DNA of 64,000 nucleotides from positions 62,001 through 126,000 of the forward strand of contig CALVRO010000001.1 in NCBI GenBank assembly GCA_944358655.1. The letters run 5' to 3'. Numbering within the stretch: the stretch's first letter is position 1; each line of letters opens with the position of its first letter. Shown here piece by piece: positions 19,038 through 28,010 of this stretch. The position numbers were made by a program, and so were the translations under genes. Under the pieces are notes generated by a model. That model did not search any database and had not been told where the DNA came from. It saw nothing but the letters and a program-made list of their open reading frames with translations. Source of the stretch: an uncultured Clostridia bacterium. GTDB lineage: Bacteria; Bacillota; Clostridia; Christensenellales; Borkfalkiaceae.

Positions 19038-19133
19038 TCGATATGTTGCCTTACGGCAACTCGATATGCCCCTTTACGGGGCTCGATATGGCCGCGCGAA
19101 CGCGGCTTCGATATGCGGTGCAAAAGCACCGCG
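19038..19133. repeat. Array of four hairpins separated by TCGATATG
   Basis: Four short inverted repeats (GTTGCC/GGCAAC, GCCCC/GGGGC, GCCGCG/CGCGGC, GCGGTGC/GCACCGC) are each preceded by TCGATATG. The stems differ in sequence but keep pairing, while the spacer is constant. Similar arrays with GTGAAATG or GTTAAAT spacers occur at 7.71 and 59.25 kb. Confidence 0.85.
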
Positions 19134-19143
19134 TTGTGGAAAA

Positions 19144-20103
19144 AAAGTGTATCTGAAGCGTAGCCCGTGAGATTTCTCCGCTACGAACGCCAAGGCGTTC
19201 TTCGGTCGAAATGACAACCTTATAAACAGGGAGATTTTTCTGTTTCGCATCTTATTCGCGTTCAGCAAAAATGCTTGCGTTCATGGCGAAAGCGGCGCTA
19301 CGCTTGCCCGAAATGACACATATCCCAAAAAGGGAGGCGCGCGGCACCTCTCTTCCATCCCTTTGTCATGCCGAGCAGCGCGCCATAAATGTTGGAATAT
19401 AACCGAGCAAGAGCGCGCGTTGCCGAGGCATCTCACGAACTATGTAACAGTCGGGCAAAAGAGATCCTTCGCTATCGCTCAGGATGACAATGAGGAATAA
19501 ATTATAAATATTTCGACCTCTCCGTCCGAGCGCTCTCGCGCTCGGACACCTCCCCTCGTCGCCGCAAGGCTAACTTCGCAGCAAGCCGAGTAAACTCGGC
19601 TTGTTTGCTCTATAGCCTGCGGCTCCTCTTTCGCGCAAAAGCCACGGTTTTGCGCGAGAACAAGGTAAAAATTCCTGCACTCCGTGAAAGCAAATTCGCC
19701 CTTGCCCGCCCCCGCTTCGGGGGTGCGGAGCTTTAGCGATTTGCTACCAATTCTTCGGAGGGTGCTCGCGGGGCTGCGCGCGCTTCGCGGAGAGGTATTG
19801 AATGTATCTGAAATGTTGCCCGGGAGATTTCTCCGTGCGGCGGCCGCGCGTAGCGCGCCCGCCTTAGTCGAAATGACATTCCTTTTACGGGGAGATTTCT
19901 CCGTTTCGCTCGTTTCACTCGCTACAGTCGAAATGACAGGCCCAACCCGAGGGGGTGCGCAGCCTACTCCCTTACCCTCTTGTCATGCCGAGCAGCGCGC
20001 CATAAATGTTGGAACATAACCGAGCAAGAGCGCGCGTTGCCGAGGCATCTCTCCTTGAGTTCCGTTGCGGTTGGACAATGAGATCCTTCGCTGTGTAATG
20101 ACA
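19144..20103. repeat. Dispersed-repeat cluster III (classes B, A, C, D)
   Basis: The 1.23-kb gap between spoIIE and the lipoprotein gene contains no supportable gene. In order: class B units (19144-19217 and 19218-19318), A (19364-19490), C fused to D (19510-19795), B (19801-19876 and 19877-19942), and a second A with a decayed end (19981-20103). Class D reads CTCGTCGCCGCAAGGC, a hairpin, GCTCCTCTTTCGCGCAAAAG and then CACTCCGTGAAAGCAAATTC. The small ORFs here are repeat translations. Confidence 0.88.
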
Positions 20104-20112
20104 TAAGGAATA

Positions 20113-20150
20113 GGGCGCCCCGCGCCGCCAAAAGGCGGCGCGGGGCGCCC
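20113..20150 (-). terminator. 17-bp hairpin, likely terminator of the malQ-lipoprotein unit
   Basis: A perfect 17-bp GC stem (20113-20129 with 20134-20150) with an AAAA loop lies 65 bp after the lipoprotein stop. The following reverse-strand bases (TATTCCTTAT) are only loosely T-rich. Confidence 0.7.
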
Positions 20151-20214
20151 GATATATTGCGATTTAATTTTAAAAATGTTACCGCGCCGCGGAAAGACGG
20201 CACATAAAGACTTT

Positions 20215-21273
20215 TTAAACTGTAACTGCTCCGCCGTCCGGTTCTTCGTCGGGCGAGACATCTGCCCTGCCGAGCATGAACATTAAAACGGAGATATCGT
20301 AGTCCACCATGACGACGGGCGGCTGTTCGGAAGGCGCGAACTGCGCCCTTTGGACTACGGGGGCATTGAGCGCGGCGACCTCGTCATGCTTGTCGTTTAT
20401 GCGCTCGCGCTCGCCGAGCACAAAGTTGGTGACCGTGGCCAGCTCATCCTCGCTGAAGGAGGCGCTTGAGGCGGAGACCGTATTCATATACATGGCCGCG
20501 CTCAGTTCGCCGAGGGAGCCGTCCGCCAGCACGTCGGCATAGGCGTGCAGAATGAGGTTGTCGGCAAGGTTGAAAAAGTTGTAGTCGAACCGCCTTTCGC
20601 CATCGGAGAGCTGCTGGATATTGAGCGTTGTTACGCCCATATCCGTGGGGGAATTGTAGTAGAACTCCACAACGGCGCTTGTGGGGATGGTGCCCATGGC
20701 CTTGTGGGTCTGGGTGCAGTACACCCTGCCCGTGGCCTCGTCCACGCCCGCAAAACTTGCCGTGAGCAGCGACGAAGATATGCACGTTGACGCGCCGCCT
20801 ATCTTGTCGTGAGAAAATTCCCGGGCGTCGACAGACGAATAGTCCATGGTGAACTGACCCGAGAGCGACTGCGCGCCGTACTGCTCTATTATGGACAGCT
20901 GCACGCTGCTGTAGCCGAAGATGTCGCCTATAAAGCTTTGGATGAGGTCGCTCTGTTCGGTGATAGTATGCGCGTGGGACAGGAATATGCCCAAGGCGTC
21001 CTCATAAGAGGGAGAGGCGTTCTCCCCCTCCTCCCCTGCGGCGAGGGCCGAGGCCTTGGCCGTATTTGTGGCTTCGGGCAGAGGCTCGGTCAGTAAATTA
21101 GTATATGTTTGAGCGGCCGAGTCGGCCTGCTCCTTTAAAAGCGCCCGCGCCGCAACGGCCTCCTCGCCGAGGCTTTCCCCGTCCTGCGGACGGTCATCGT
21201 TGCAGGCGGCAAGGGCAAAAGACATTGCAAGGCAGAGGGCGAAAATGCCCGTCTTTGCAAACATTTTCTTCAT
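20215..21273 (-). CDS. Predicted lipoprotein of unknown function
   Basis: 352 residues, family not recognised. Seen: a positively charged start, a hydrophobic core and a lipobox FALAAC at about residues 19-24, so Cys24 should be lipidated and the protein held on the outer face of the membrane. The mature part is acidic and rich in Ser, Ala and Thr, with an acidic C-terminal tail (DVSPDEEPDGG). The middle (about 120-300) alternates polar and hydrophobic residues and looks globular; two Cys occur near residues 160 and 180. It starts four bases after the malQ stop, with AGGTGA inside the malQ end, so it is co-transcribed and probably coupled to malQ. A glycan-related role is only a guess from that position. 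Confidence 0.8.
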   Translation of the reverse strand: MKKMFAKTGIFALCLAMSFALAACNDDRPQDGESLGEEAVAARALLKEQADSAAQTYTNLLTEPLPEATNTAKASALAAGEEGENASPSYEDALGIFLSHAHTITEQSDLIQSFIGDIFGYSSVQLSIIEQYGAQSLSGQFTMDYSSVDAREFSHDKIGGASTCISSSLLTASFAGVDEATGRVYCTQTHKAMGTIPTSAVVEFYYNSPTDMGVTTLNIQQLSDGERRFDYNFFNLADNLILHAYADVLADGSLGELSAAMYMNTVSASSASFSEDELATVTNFVLGERERINDKHDEVAALNAPVVQRAQFAPSEQPPVVMVDYDISVLMFMLGRADVSPDEEPDGGAVTV

Positions 21274-21277
21274 TTCT

Positions 21278-22786
21278 TCACCTGCCCGAGCGCTTTACGG
21301 CGTTTTTGAAGTTGGCCATGGCGTTGCGAGAGGGCATGGCCGTGAGGCGGAAGCGCCAGTTGCCCTCCGCCACGGCGGGGGTGTTCATGCGCGACCAGTT
21401 GTCGAGGCAGAGTATGTCCTGCACGGGGATGACGGCTATGGCCGAGCGGGCGTTGAGCGCCGTGAGCACGAGCGCCCTGACGGCGTCGGCCCTGTCGACG
21501 ACGGGGGTATATGCGCCCTCGTAGGCGAGCGCGGCGCGCAGTCCGCGCTTGAAGGCTTTGAACTGTTGGTCGGTCTGCTTTAACAGGAAGCCGAGGGCGG
21601 TGTCGTTGTCGTGCGTGCCCGTGTAGACTACCGACTGTTCGTCGATATTTTGGGGGAGATAGCTGTTTGTCTCCTCGCCGTCGAAGGCGAACATCATTAT
21701 CTTCATGGAGGGGAAGCCGCAGTCGGAGAGCAGCTTTATAACTCCCTCGTCGATGACACCGAGATCCTCGGCGATTATATCGAGCTTGCCGAGGCGGGCC
21801 GAGGCGGCCTCGAACAGTTCGACGCCGGGGCCGGGCAGCCACTCGCCCACCTTTGCGTCCTTGGCGTCGGCGGGCACGGAATAGTACCTGTCGAGGCCGC
21901 GGAAGTGGTCTATGCGCACAATGTCGTACATCTTTGCGGCGTGCGCTATGCGGTTTATCCACCAGTCGTAGCCCGAGGCCCTTATGGCGTCCCAATTATA
22001 CAGGGGGTTGCCCCACAGCTGGCCGTCCTCCGAGAAGTAGTCGGGCGGAACGCCCGCAACGGCCGTGGGGTTCAAGTCCTCGTCGAGCTTGAACAGCTCG
22101 GGGTGCGACCACACGTCGGCAGAGTCGTAGGCGACGTAGAGGGGAATGTCGCCGATAAGGCTTATGCCCTTGGAGTTGGCGTAGGCCTTGAGGGCCGACC
22201 ACTGGCGTGAGAACTCGTACTGAAGGAATATCCAGAAGCAGTACTCCTCGCGGTAGACCGAGTTGCGGAACTCGTACATGGCGAGGTGCTCCTTGTATTT
22301 ATAGGCGTCGGGGAAGGTGTTGAAGGTGCCGCCGTAGCGCGATTTGAGCGACATGAACAGGGCGTACTCCTCGGCCTCGCCGCTGCCTATATAGGCGACG
22401 AAGTCGTCGCTCTTGATGTTGAAGCGCGCGAACGCGCGGCGAAGGAGCGCGTAGCGGTTGGTGTACAGGTCGCCGTAGTCGACGTCGTTTTTGAGTTTGC
22501 GTTGAGCGCTTTTGAGCTCCTCATCGTCCAGAAGGCCCTGCTTTGCGAGATCTTCGAGGTCGATGAAATAGGGATTGCCCGAAGTGCACGAAACCGACTG
22601 GTAGGGCGAGTCGCCGTAGCCCGTCTGCTGAAGGGGCAGTATCTGCCAATACTTTGCGCCGTATTTGGCGAGCATGTCGACAAATTCGTACGCCTCCTTG
22701 CCTAAGGAACCTATGCCGTACTTGTTGGGCAGCGAGGAGATGTGGCAGAGCACGCCCGCGCCGCGCATGGGTGTAAATTTTTCCAT
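21278..22786 (-). CDS. malQ: 4-alpha-glucanotransferase (amylomaltase)
   Basis: Glycoside hydrolase family 77 enzyme that moves maltooligosaccharide chains in glycogen or maltodextrin metabolism. Seen: 502 residues. N-terminal substrate region SSLPNKYGIGSLG and the DSPYQSVSC motif; catalytic nucleophile in VRIDHFRGLDRYYSVP; acid/base Glu in DIIAEDLGVI; third carboxylate in YTGTHDNDT. All key residues are present. The start has AGGTGGG upstream. A GC hairpin plus A7 tract separates it from dapL. No other glycogen genes are nearby. Confidence 0.97.
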   Translation of the reverse strand: MEKFTPMRGAGVLCHISSLPNKYGIGSLGKEAYEFVDMLAKYGAKYWQILPLQQTGYGDSPYQSVSCTSGNPYFIDLEDLAKQGLLDDEELKSAQRKLKNDVDYGDLYTNRYALLRRAFARFNIKSDDFVAYIGSGEAEEYALFMSLKSRYGGTFNTFPDAYKYKEHLAMYEFRNSVYREEYCFWIFLQYEFSRQWSALKAYANSKGISLIGDIPLYVAYDSADVWSHPELFKLDEDLNPTAVAGVPPDYFSEDGQLWGNPLYNWDAIRASGYDWWINRIAHAAKMYDIVRIDHFRGLDRYYSVPADAKDAKVGEWLPGPGVELFEAASARLGKLDIIAEDLGVIDEGVIKLLSDCGFPSMKIMMFAFDGEETNSYLPQNIDEQSVVYTGTHDNDTALGFLLKQTDQQFKAFKRGLRAALAYEGAYTPVVDRADAVRALVLTALNARSAIAVIPVQDILCLDNWSRMNTPAVAEGNWRFRLTAMPSRNAMANFKNAVKRSGR

Positions 22787-22804
22787 GTCCCACCTTTCAT
22801 TATA

Positions 22805-22851
22805 TTTTTTTGCGCGCCGCGTAGGGCCGCAAATGGCCGTTCGCGGCGCGC
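22805..22851 (-). other. Hairpin followed by A7 in front of malQ
   Basis: GCGCGCCGCG (22812-22821) pairs with CGCGGCGCGC (22842-22851), with an inner GGCC/GGCC pair. On the reverse strand the stem is followed by seven A and then the malQ ribosome site. There is no T tract, so this is not a standard terminator. The glnN leader has the same arrangement. Confidence 0.6.
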
Positions 22852-22856
22852 CGACT

Positions 22857-24041
22857 TTATCTGGAGAGTAATTTTTTGAGCCTTTGAACGGCCTCGGCCG
22901 TCACCTCGCGGCTGCCGAATGCGGTGAGGCGGAAGAAGCCTTCGCCGTTGGCGCCGAAGCCAGCGCCGGGCGTGCCGACGACCTGAATGTTTTCGAGGAG
23001 GTAGTCGAAAAACTTCCAGCTGTCCATGCCGCCGGGGCACTTGAGCCAGATGTAGGGCGAATTCTTACCGCCCGTGTACCGGATGCCCAGCTCGTCCATG
23101 CAGTCGGCGATGAGGGCGGCGTTGGCCCTGTAGTAGTCGAGGTTGGCCTGTATCTGTCTCTGCCCTTCGGGCCCGAACACGGCTGCCGCGCCGCGCTGGA
23201 CAATGTAGGCTACGCCGTTGAACTTGGTGGTCTGACGCCTGAGCCACATTTTGTTGGCCGACATGCCGCCCCTCTCGAGGGCGAAGGGCACTACGGTGTA
23301 GCCGCAGCGCGTGCCCGTGAAGCCCGCCGTTTTGGAGAACGAGCAGAACTCGATGGCGCACGTCTTGGCCCCCTCCACCTCGAATATCGAGCGGGCGAGG
23401 CCGGGTTGGGAAACAAAGCACTCGTAGGCGGCGTCGAAGAGAATGACGGCGCCCTTGGCGTTGGCGTAGTCCACCCACTCCCTGAGCTGACCCACCGTGT
23501 AGGCCGCGCCCGTGGGGTTGTTGGGCGAGCAGAGATATATTACGTCGGCGTCGACGGAATAGTCGGGCATGGGCAGGAAGCCGTTGGCCTCGTTGGCGTC
23601 CATGTACATTACCTTGCGGCCGGCCATTACGTTGGTGTCGACATATACGGGATATACGGGGTCGGGGACGAGCACGGTGTTGCCGTCGGCGAAGATATCG
23701 AGAATGTTGCCGACGTCCGACTTGGCGCCGTCGGACACGAATATCTCGTCCCTCTCGAGGGACACTCCGCGCGCGGCGTAGTAGCCTTGGATGGCCTCCT
23801 TTAAAAAGTCGTAGCCCTGCTCGGGGCCGTAGCCGCGGAAGGTCTCCTTTGCGCCCATTTCGTCGACGGCCGCATGCATGGCGGAAATGACTGCGGGCGC
23901 GAGGGGCAACGTTACGTCGCCTATGCCGAGGCGGAGAATGGTCTTATCGGGGTTGGCGGCGGAATATGCGGCCACCTTTTTTGCTATGGTTGAGAAGAGA
24001 TAGCTCTGCGAAACCTGATTGAAATGTGAATTGAACTGCAT
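22857..24041 (-). CDS. dapL: LL-diaminopimelate aminotransferase
   Basis: PLP enzyme that makes LL-diaminopimelate from tetrahydrodipicolinate in one step, bypassing the succinylase and acetylase routes, for lysine and meso-DAP peptidoglycan. Seen: 394 residues. N-terminal RLGIGDVTLPLAP, FRGYGPEQGYDFLKEAI, the FVSDGAKSD motif, PVYPVYVDTNVMAG, the LCSPNNPTGA turn, PLP lysine in FCSFSKTAGFTGTRCGY, and the C-terminal FFRLTAFGSR. These are diagnostic of DapL rather than general aspartate aminotransferases. It begins one base after pyrG ends and shares a strand with dapF, so two steps of the same pathway flank pyrG. Confidence 0.96.
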   Translation of the reverse strand: MQFNSHFNQVSQSYLFSTIAKKVAAYSAANPDKTILRLGIGDVTLPLAPAVISAMHAAVDEMGAKETFRGYGPEQGYDFLKEAIQGYYAARGVSLERDEIFVSDGAKSDVGNILDIFADGNTVLVPDPVYPVYVDTNVMAGRKVMYMDANEANGFLPMPDYSVDADVIYLCSPNNPTGAAYTVGQLREWVDYANAKGAVILFDAAYECFVSQPGLARSIFEVEGAKTCAIEFCSFSKTAGFTGTRCGYTVVPFALERGGMSANKMWLRRQTTKFNGVAYIVQRGAAAVFGPEGQRQIQANLDYYRANAALIADCMDELGIRYTGGKNSPYIWLKCPGGMDSWKFFDYLLENIQVVGTPGAGFGANGEGFFRLTAFGSREVTAEAVQRLKKLLSR

Positions 24042-24042
24042 G

Positions 24043-25662
24043 TCAGTTATCCTTTTTTGCGCTCCTCTTCTGCGAGAGCGCTACCGAGTGCTTTACGAAT
24101 TCCCTGAACAGCGGATGGGCGTGCTGGGGACGGGACTTGAATTCGGGGTGGAACTGCACGCCGACGTAGAAGTCGTTGGCGGGGACTTCCACCGCCTCGA
24201 CGAGCAGACCGTTGGGCGAGGTGCCGGCTATGAGCATGCCCGCCTCCTCTATCTGCTTGCGGAAGGCGTTGTTGAATTCGTACCTGTGGCGGTGGCGCTC
24301 GGAGATGTTGTCGGCGCCGTAGGCCTCCTTCATCATGGGGCCTATGACCTTGCAGGGATAGGCGCCGAGGCGCATGGTACCGCCCATCTTTACGCCGTGC
24401 TGATCGGGCATGAGGTCGATGACGGGGTGCTCGCTTTGAGGGTCGAATTCCGAGGAGTTGGCGTCGGCGTAGCCCAGCACGCTGCGGGCGTACTCGATGA
24501 CGGCCGTCTGCATGCCGAGGCATATGCCGAGGTAGGGCACGTTGTGCTCGCGGGCGTACTTGGCGCAGAGTATTTTGCCCTCTATGCCGCGGTTGCCGAA
24601 GCCGCCGGGCACGAGTATGCCGTCGGCGCCGCCGAGCATATCTTCAACGTTCTGCGGAGTGAGCGCCTCGGTGTCCACCCAGTCGATGTCCACCTTTGCG
24701 CCGTTTTCGTACCCCGCGTGGGCGAGCGCCTCGGCCACCGACAGGTATGCGTCGTGCAGCTGGACGTACTTGCCGCAGAGGGCTATTTTGACCGTTTTAT
24801 CGCGCGCCTCGATGCGGGCGAGCATGTTCTTCCACTCGGTGAGGTCGATCTCGCGCGGGTCGAGGTTGAGAATTTTGCAGACTATGGACGAGAAGTTGCT
24901 CTCTTCGAGCATGATGGGCGCCTGATAGAGGACGGGGAGGGTCATGTTCTCGATGCAGCACTCGGGCTCGACGTTGCAGAACATGGCAATTTTATCTCTG
25001 ACGTCCTTGGGCATGGGGGCGTCGACGCGGGCGACGACTATGTCGGGGTTGATGCCCATGCCCTGAAGCTCCTTTACGGAGTGCTGGGTGGGCTTGGATT
25101 TGAACTCGTTGGAGCCCGAGATGTAGGGCACTAAGGAGACGTGGATGAAGCAGCAGTTTTCCCTGCCCACCTCGCGCGCGACCTGACGGATGGCCTCGAT
25201 GAAGGGCTGGCTTTCGATATCGCCTATCGTGCCGCCTATCTCGGTTATGACCACGTCGGCCGACGTGGTAGTGGCCACGGTGTAGATGAAGGACTTTATC
25301 TCGTTGGTGATGTGCGGGATGACCTGCACGGTCTGGCCGAGATATTCGCCGTTGCGCTCCTTGTTTAAAACATTCCAATACACCTTGCCCGTGGTGAGGT
25401 TGGAATACTTGTTGAGGTTTTCGTCGATGAAGCGCTCGTAGTGGCCGAGGTCGAGGTCGGTTTCGGCGCCGTCGTCGGTGACGAATACCTCGCCGTGCTG
25501 ATAGGGGCTCATGGTGCCGGGGTCGATGTTTATGTAGGGGTCGAGCTTCTGCGAAGCCACTTTGTAGCCCCTGCACTTTAAAAGTCTGCCCAGCGACGCC
25601 GCCGTTATGCCCTTGCCGAGGCCGGAAACTACGCCGCCCGTAACGAAAATGTACTTTGTCAT
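24043..25662 (-). CDS. pyrG: CTP synthase
   Basis: Amidates UTP to CTP using glutamine and ATP. Seen: 539 residues. The synthetase domain begins [19 protein letters not shown] (P-loop) with [20 protein letters not shown]. The C-terminal class I glutaminase has nucleophile Cys in [17 protein letters not shown] with catalytic His and Glu, and [17 protein letters not shown] site precedes the ATG. No clear pyrimidine attenuator is visible in the 75-bp dapF-pyrG spacer. Co-oriented with purA, dapF and dapL. Confidence 0.98.
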   Translation of the reverse strand: MTKYIFVTGGVVSGLGKGITAASLGRLLKCRGYKVASQKLDPYINIDPGTMSPYQHGEVFVTDDGAETDLDLGHYERFIDENLNKYSNLTTGKVYWNVLNKERNGEYLGQTVQVIPHITNEIKSFIYTVATTTSADVVITEIGGTIGDIESQPFIEAIRQVAREVGRENCCFIHVSLVPYISGSNEFKSKPTQHSVKELQGMGINPDIVVARVDAPMPKDVRDKIAMFCNVEPECCIENMTLPVLYQAPIMLEESNFSSIVCKILNLDPREIDLTEWKNMLARIEARDKTVKIALCGKYVQLHDAYLSVAEALAHAGYENGAKVDIDWVDTEALTPQNVEDMLGGADGILVPGGFGNRGIEGKILCAKYAREHNVPYLGICLGMQTAVIEYARSVLGYADANSSEFDPQSEHPVIDLMPDQHGVKMGGTMRLGAYPCKVIGPMMKEAYGADNISERHRHRYEFNNAFRKQIEEAGMLIAGTSPNGLLVEAVEVPANDFYVGVQFHPEFKSRPQHAHPLFREFVKHSVALSQKRSAKKDN

Positions 25663-25737
25663 CTATATTCTCCTAAAGTAAAAAGGTGATATCCTGTATG
25701 TCCGCCGCCGAAGGCCGCAGGAAAACTCCCGAGGGCC

Positions 25738-26577
25738 TTAAATTTCTATTTCGCCCGTAAAGACGAGCGTGGCGCCGCCCGTCATGAACACGGCGTCCTT
25801 GGTGTAGGTTATTTCGAGGTCGCCGCCGCGGAGGTGGACGGTTATGGGCGTATCCATGTCGGCATAGCCGTTGAGGACGGCCGCCACGGCAACGGCGCAG
25901 GCGCCCGTTCCGCACGCCCACGTTTCGCCGCTGCCCCTCTCCCACACGCGCATCTTGAGCTCGTTCCTGCGCATGACGCGCACGAATTCGGTGTTTATCC
26001 TCTCGGGGAAGAGCGGGCTGTTTTCAAACAGCGGGCCTATTCTTTCTATGTCCGTCTTTTCGGGGTCGGCAAACACCACGCAGTGGGGATTGCCCATCGA
26101 AACGAGGGTGATATCCCACTCCCTTCCCCCTATGACTGCGGGATACGCGACGACCCTTTCCCCCTCTATAGCAGAGGGGATATCGGCTCCGCCGAGGATG
26201 GCGGGGCCCATGTCGACCTTTGCCGAGGACACTTTGCCGTCGGCGCCGAAGAAAAATTCAAGCTTTTTTATGCCAGACAGCGTTTCAATAGTGCAGCCCG
26301 AGCCCTTGACGTAGCCGAGGTCGCGGGCGAGCTTGCCCACGCAGCGTATGCCGTTGCCGCACATTTTGCCCTCCGACCCGTCGGCGTTGAACATGGACAT
26401 TCTGCAGTCGGCCACGGCCGAGGGGCGAAGGAGTATAACGCCGTCGCCGCCTATGGAGAAGTGCCTGTCCGAAAGGCGCACGGAGAGCGCGCCCGGGTCG
26501 GGCACGTCCTCGGACATGCAGTCGAAGTAGATATAGTCGTTGCCGATGCCGTGCATCTTGTAAAATTTTCTGAGCAT
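25738..26577 (-). CDS. dapF: Diaminopimelate epimerase
   Basis: Interconverts LL- and meso-diaminopimelate with a two-cysteine mechanism. Seen: 279 residues. Start MLRKFYKMHGIGNDY; first catalytic Cys in MCGNGIRC (about residue 73), second in WACGTGACA (about residue 218); VSMGNPHCVVF between them. Both halves of the pseudo-dimeric fold are complete. It starts 15 bases after purA and is followed by pyrG and dapL; with dapL it supplies meso-DAP. Confidence 0.96.
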   Translation of the reverse strand: MLRKFYKMHGIGNDYIYFDCMSEDVPDPGALSVRLSDRHFSIGGDGVILLRPSAVADCRMSMFNADGSEGKMCGNGIRCVGKLARDLGYVKGSGCTIETLSGIKKLEFFFGADGKVSSAKVDMGPAILGGADIPSAIEGERVVAYPAVIGGREWDITLVSMGNPHCVVFADPEKTDIERIGPLFENSPLFPERINTEFVRVMRRNELKMRVWERGSGETWACGTGACAVAVAAVLNGYADMDTPITVHLRGGDLEITYTKDAVFMTGGATLVFTGEIEI

Positions 26578-26592
26578 GAGCCTTTACTTATA

Positions 26593-27873
26593 TCAGTCCA
26601 TGACTATGCAGGCGTCGCGCTCGGCGCCCACGGACACATACTTTATTTTGCAGCCGCAGAGCTTTTCGAGGAGGCGTATGTAGTCGAGCGCCTCCTTGGG
26701 GAGATCCTCCGCCCTTCTGCAGCCCGTAATGTCGCAGTTCCAGCCCTTTACCTTTTCAAAGACGGGCTTGCACTCGTCGAGCACGTCGGTGAAGGGGAAT
26801 TCGTCTATAACCTTGCCTTCGAGCTCGTAGTGCGTGCAGATCTCTATCTCTTCGTATCCGTCTAAGACGTCGAGCTTGGTGAGGGCGATCTCGTCGGCGC
26901 CCTGACACCTGATGCCGTAGCGCGAGGCGACGACGTCGAAGGGCCCCACCCTTCTAGGCCTGCCCGTGGCGGCGCCGTATTCGCCGCCGAGAGCGCGCAG
27001 TTTTTCGGCCTTTTCGCCGAAATATTCGCAGGTGAAGGGGCCTGCGCCCACGCAGCTGGAATAGGCCTTCATTATGCCTATCGACTTATCTATCTTGAGG
27101 TTGGGCACGCCCGCGCCTATGGGCGCGTAGGCGGCTATGGTGGACGACGACGAGGTGTAGGGCACTATGCCGTAGTCAATGTCCCTCAGCGCGCCGAGCT
27201 GGGCTTCGAACATTATCTTTTTGCCCTCGGCGTTGGCCTTGTTGAGGTATATGCCCGTATCTATTATGTAATCTTTGAGGGGCAGGCCGTACTCTTCGAA
27301 GTAGGCCTTCATGTCCTCGACCTTAACGGGCTCGAAGCCGTAGGCCTTTATGGTCATGTTCTTCCACTCCACTATGTCGGGAAGGCGCTTGAAGAGCAGG
27401 TCTAAATTTTTGAGTTCGCCCATGCGGAAGGCCTTTTTGAGGTACTTGTCGGCATAGACGGGGGCTATGCCGCGGCGGGTGGAGCCGTAGGGCTTGCCCG
27501 TGGCCTTGGACAACCTGTCCTCTTCCATTACGTCCTGCAATATGTTGTAGGGCATGGTGATGATGGCCTTGTCGGATATCTTTAAGTTTTCGGGGGATAT
27601 CGCGATGCCGCCCTCGCGCAGTTTTTTGATCTCGCCGCAGAGGTGCTTTATGTCGATGACCATGCCGGGGCCCATTACGTTGACTACGTCGTCGCGCAGG
27701 ATGCCCGAGGGCAGAAGGTTGAGTATGAACTTGCCCTTTTGATTGACGACGGTGTGACCGGCGTTGTTGCCGCCCTGATAGCGGCAGACGATGTCGTAGT
27801 CGCGCGAGAGCAGGTCGACCATGCGGCCCTTGCCCTCGTCGCCCCAGTTGATACCACAGATACTTGTAAGCAT
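26593..27873 (-). CDS. purA: Adenylosuccinate synthetase
   Basis: Couples GTP hydrolysis to condensation of IMP and aspartate, the first committed AMP step. Seen: 426 residues. The N-terminal GINWGDEGKGRMVDLL carries the catalytic Asp; most family members have QWGDEGKGK, so this has N and R variants at two positions. GGNNAGHT contains the catalytic His, TRRGIAP the IMP-binding region, and the C-terminal GxRR-type base region reads TGCRR. First gene of a leftward block (purA-dapF-pyrG-dapL-malQ) behind a strong promoter. Confidence 0.96.
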   Translation of the reverse strand: MLTSICGINWGDEGKGRMVDLLSRDYDIVCRYQGGNNAGHTVVNQKGKFILNLLPSGILRDDVVNVMGPGMVIDIKHLCGEIKKLREGGIAISPENLKISDKAIITMPYNILQDVMEEDRLSKATGKPYGSTRRGIAPVYADKYLKKAFRMGELKNLDLLFKRLPDIVEWKNMTIKAYGFEPVKVEDMKAYFEEYGLPLKDYIIDTGIYLNKANAEGKKIMFEAQLGALRDIDYGIVPYTSSSSTIAAYAPIGAGVPNLKIDKSIGIMKAYSSCVGAGPFTCEYFGEKAEKLRALGGEYGAATGRPRRVGPFDVVASRYGIRCQGADEIALTKLDVLDGYEEIEICTHYELEGKVIDEFPFTDVLDECKPVFEKVKGWNCDITGCRRAEDLPKEALDYIRLLEKLCGCKIKYVSVGAERDACIVMD

Positions 27874-27937
27874 TTTACTTTTCTTCCCTTAAAATTTATT
27901 GCGGGCGGATCGTCCGTCCGCCGTAATATCCGACTTT

Positions 27938-27966
27938 ATTATAAAATAAACGAGCGATTAAGTCAA
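27938..27966 (-). promoter_or_regulatory. Strong sigma-A promoter upstream of purA
   Basis: Reverse-strand TTGACT (27961-27966), exactly 17 bp, then a perfect TATAAT (27938-27943). The leader to purA is about 60 nt and contains a GCGGACGGA/TCCGCCCGC hairpin (27901-27921) just before the ribosome site AAGGGA. Confidence 0.88.
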
Positions 27967-28010
27967 GCGTGCGCGGGGCACATAATGACTTTGACATTTC
28001 AACTTTGCCT

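Noticed and set aside
19367..20103. Small protein genes in repeat cluster III
   Set aside because: Frames follow repeat units and recur as fragments in other clusters; no ribosome sites.
27901..27921. Purine riboswitch in the purA leader
   Set aside because: The leader is too short and has only one simple hairpin; no riboswitch core sequence.
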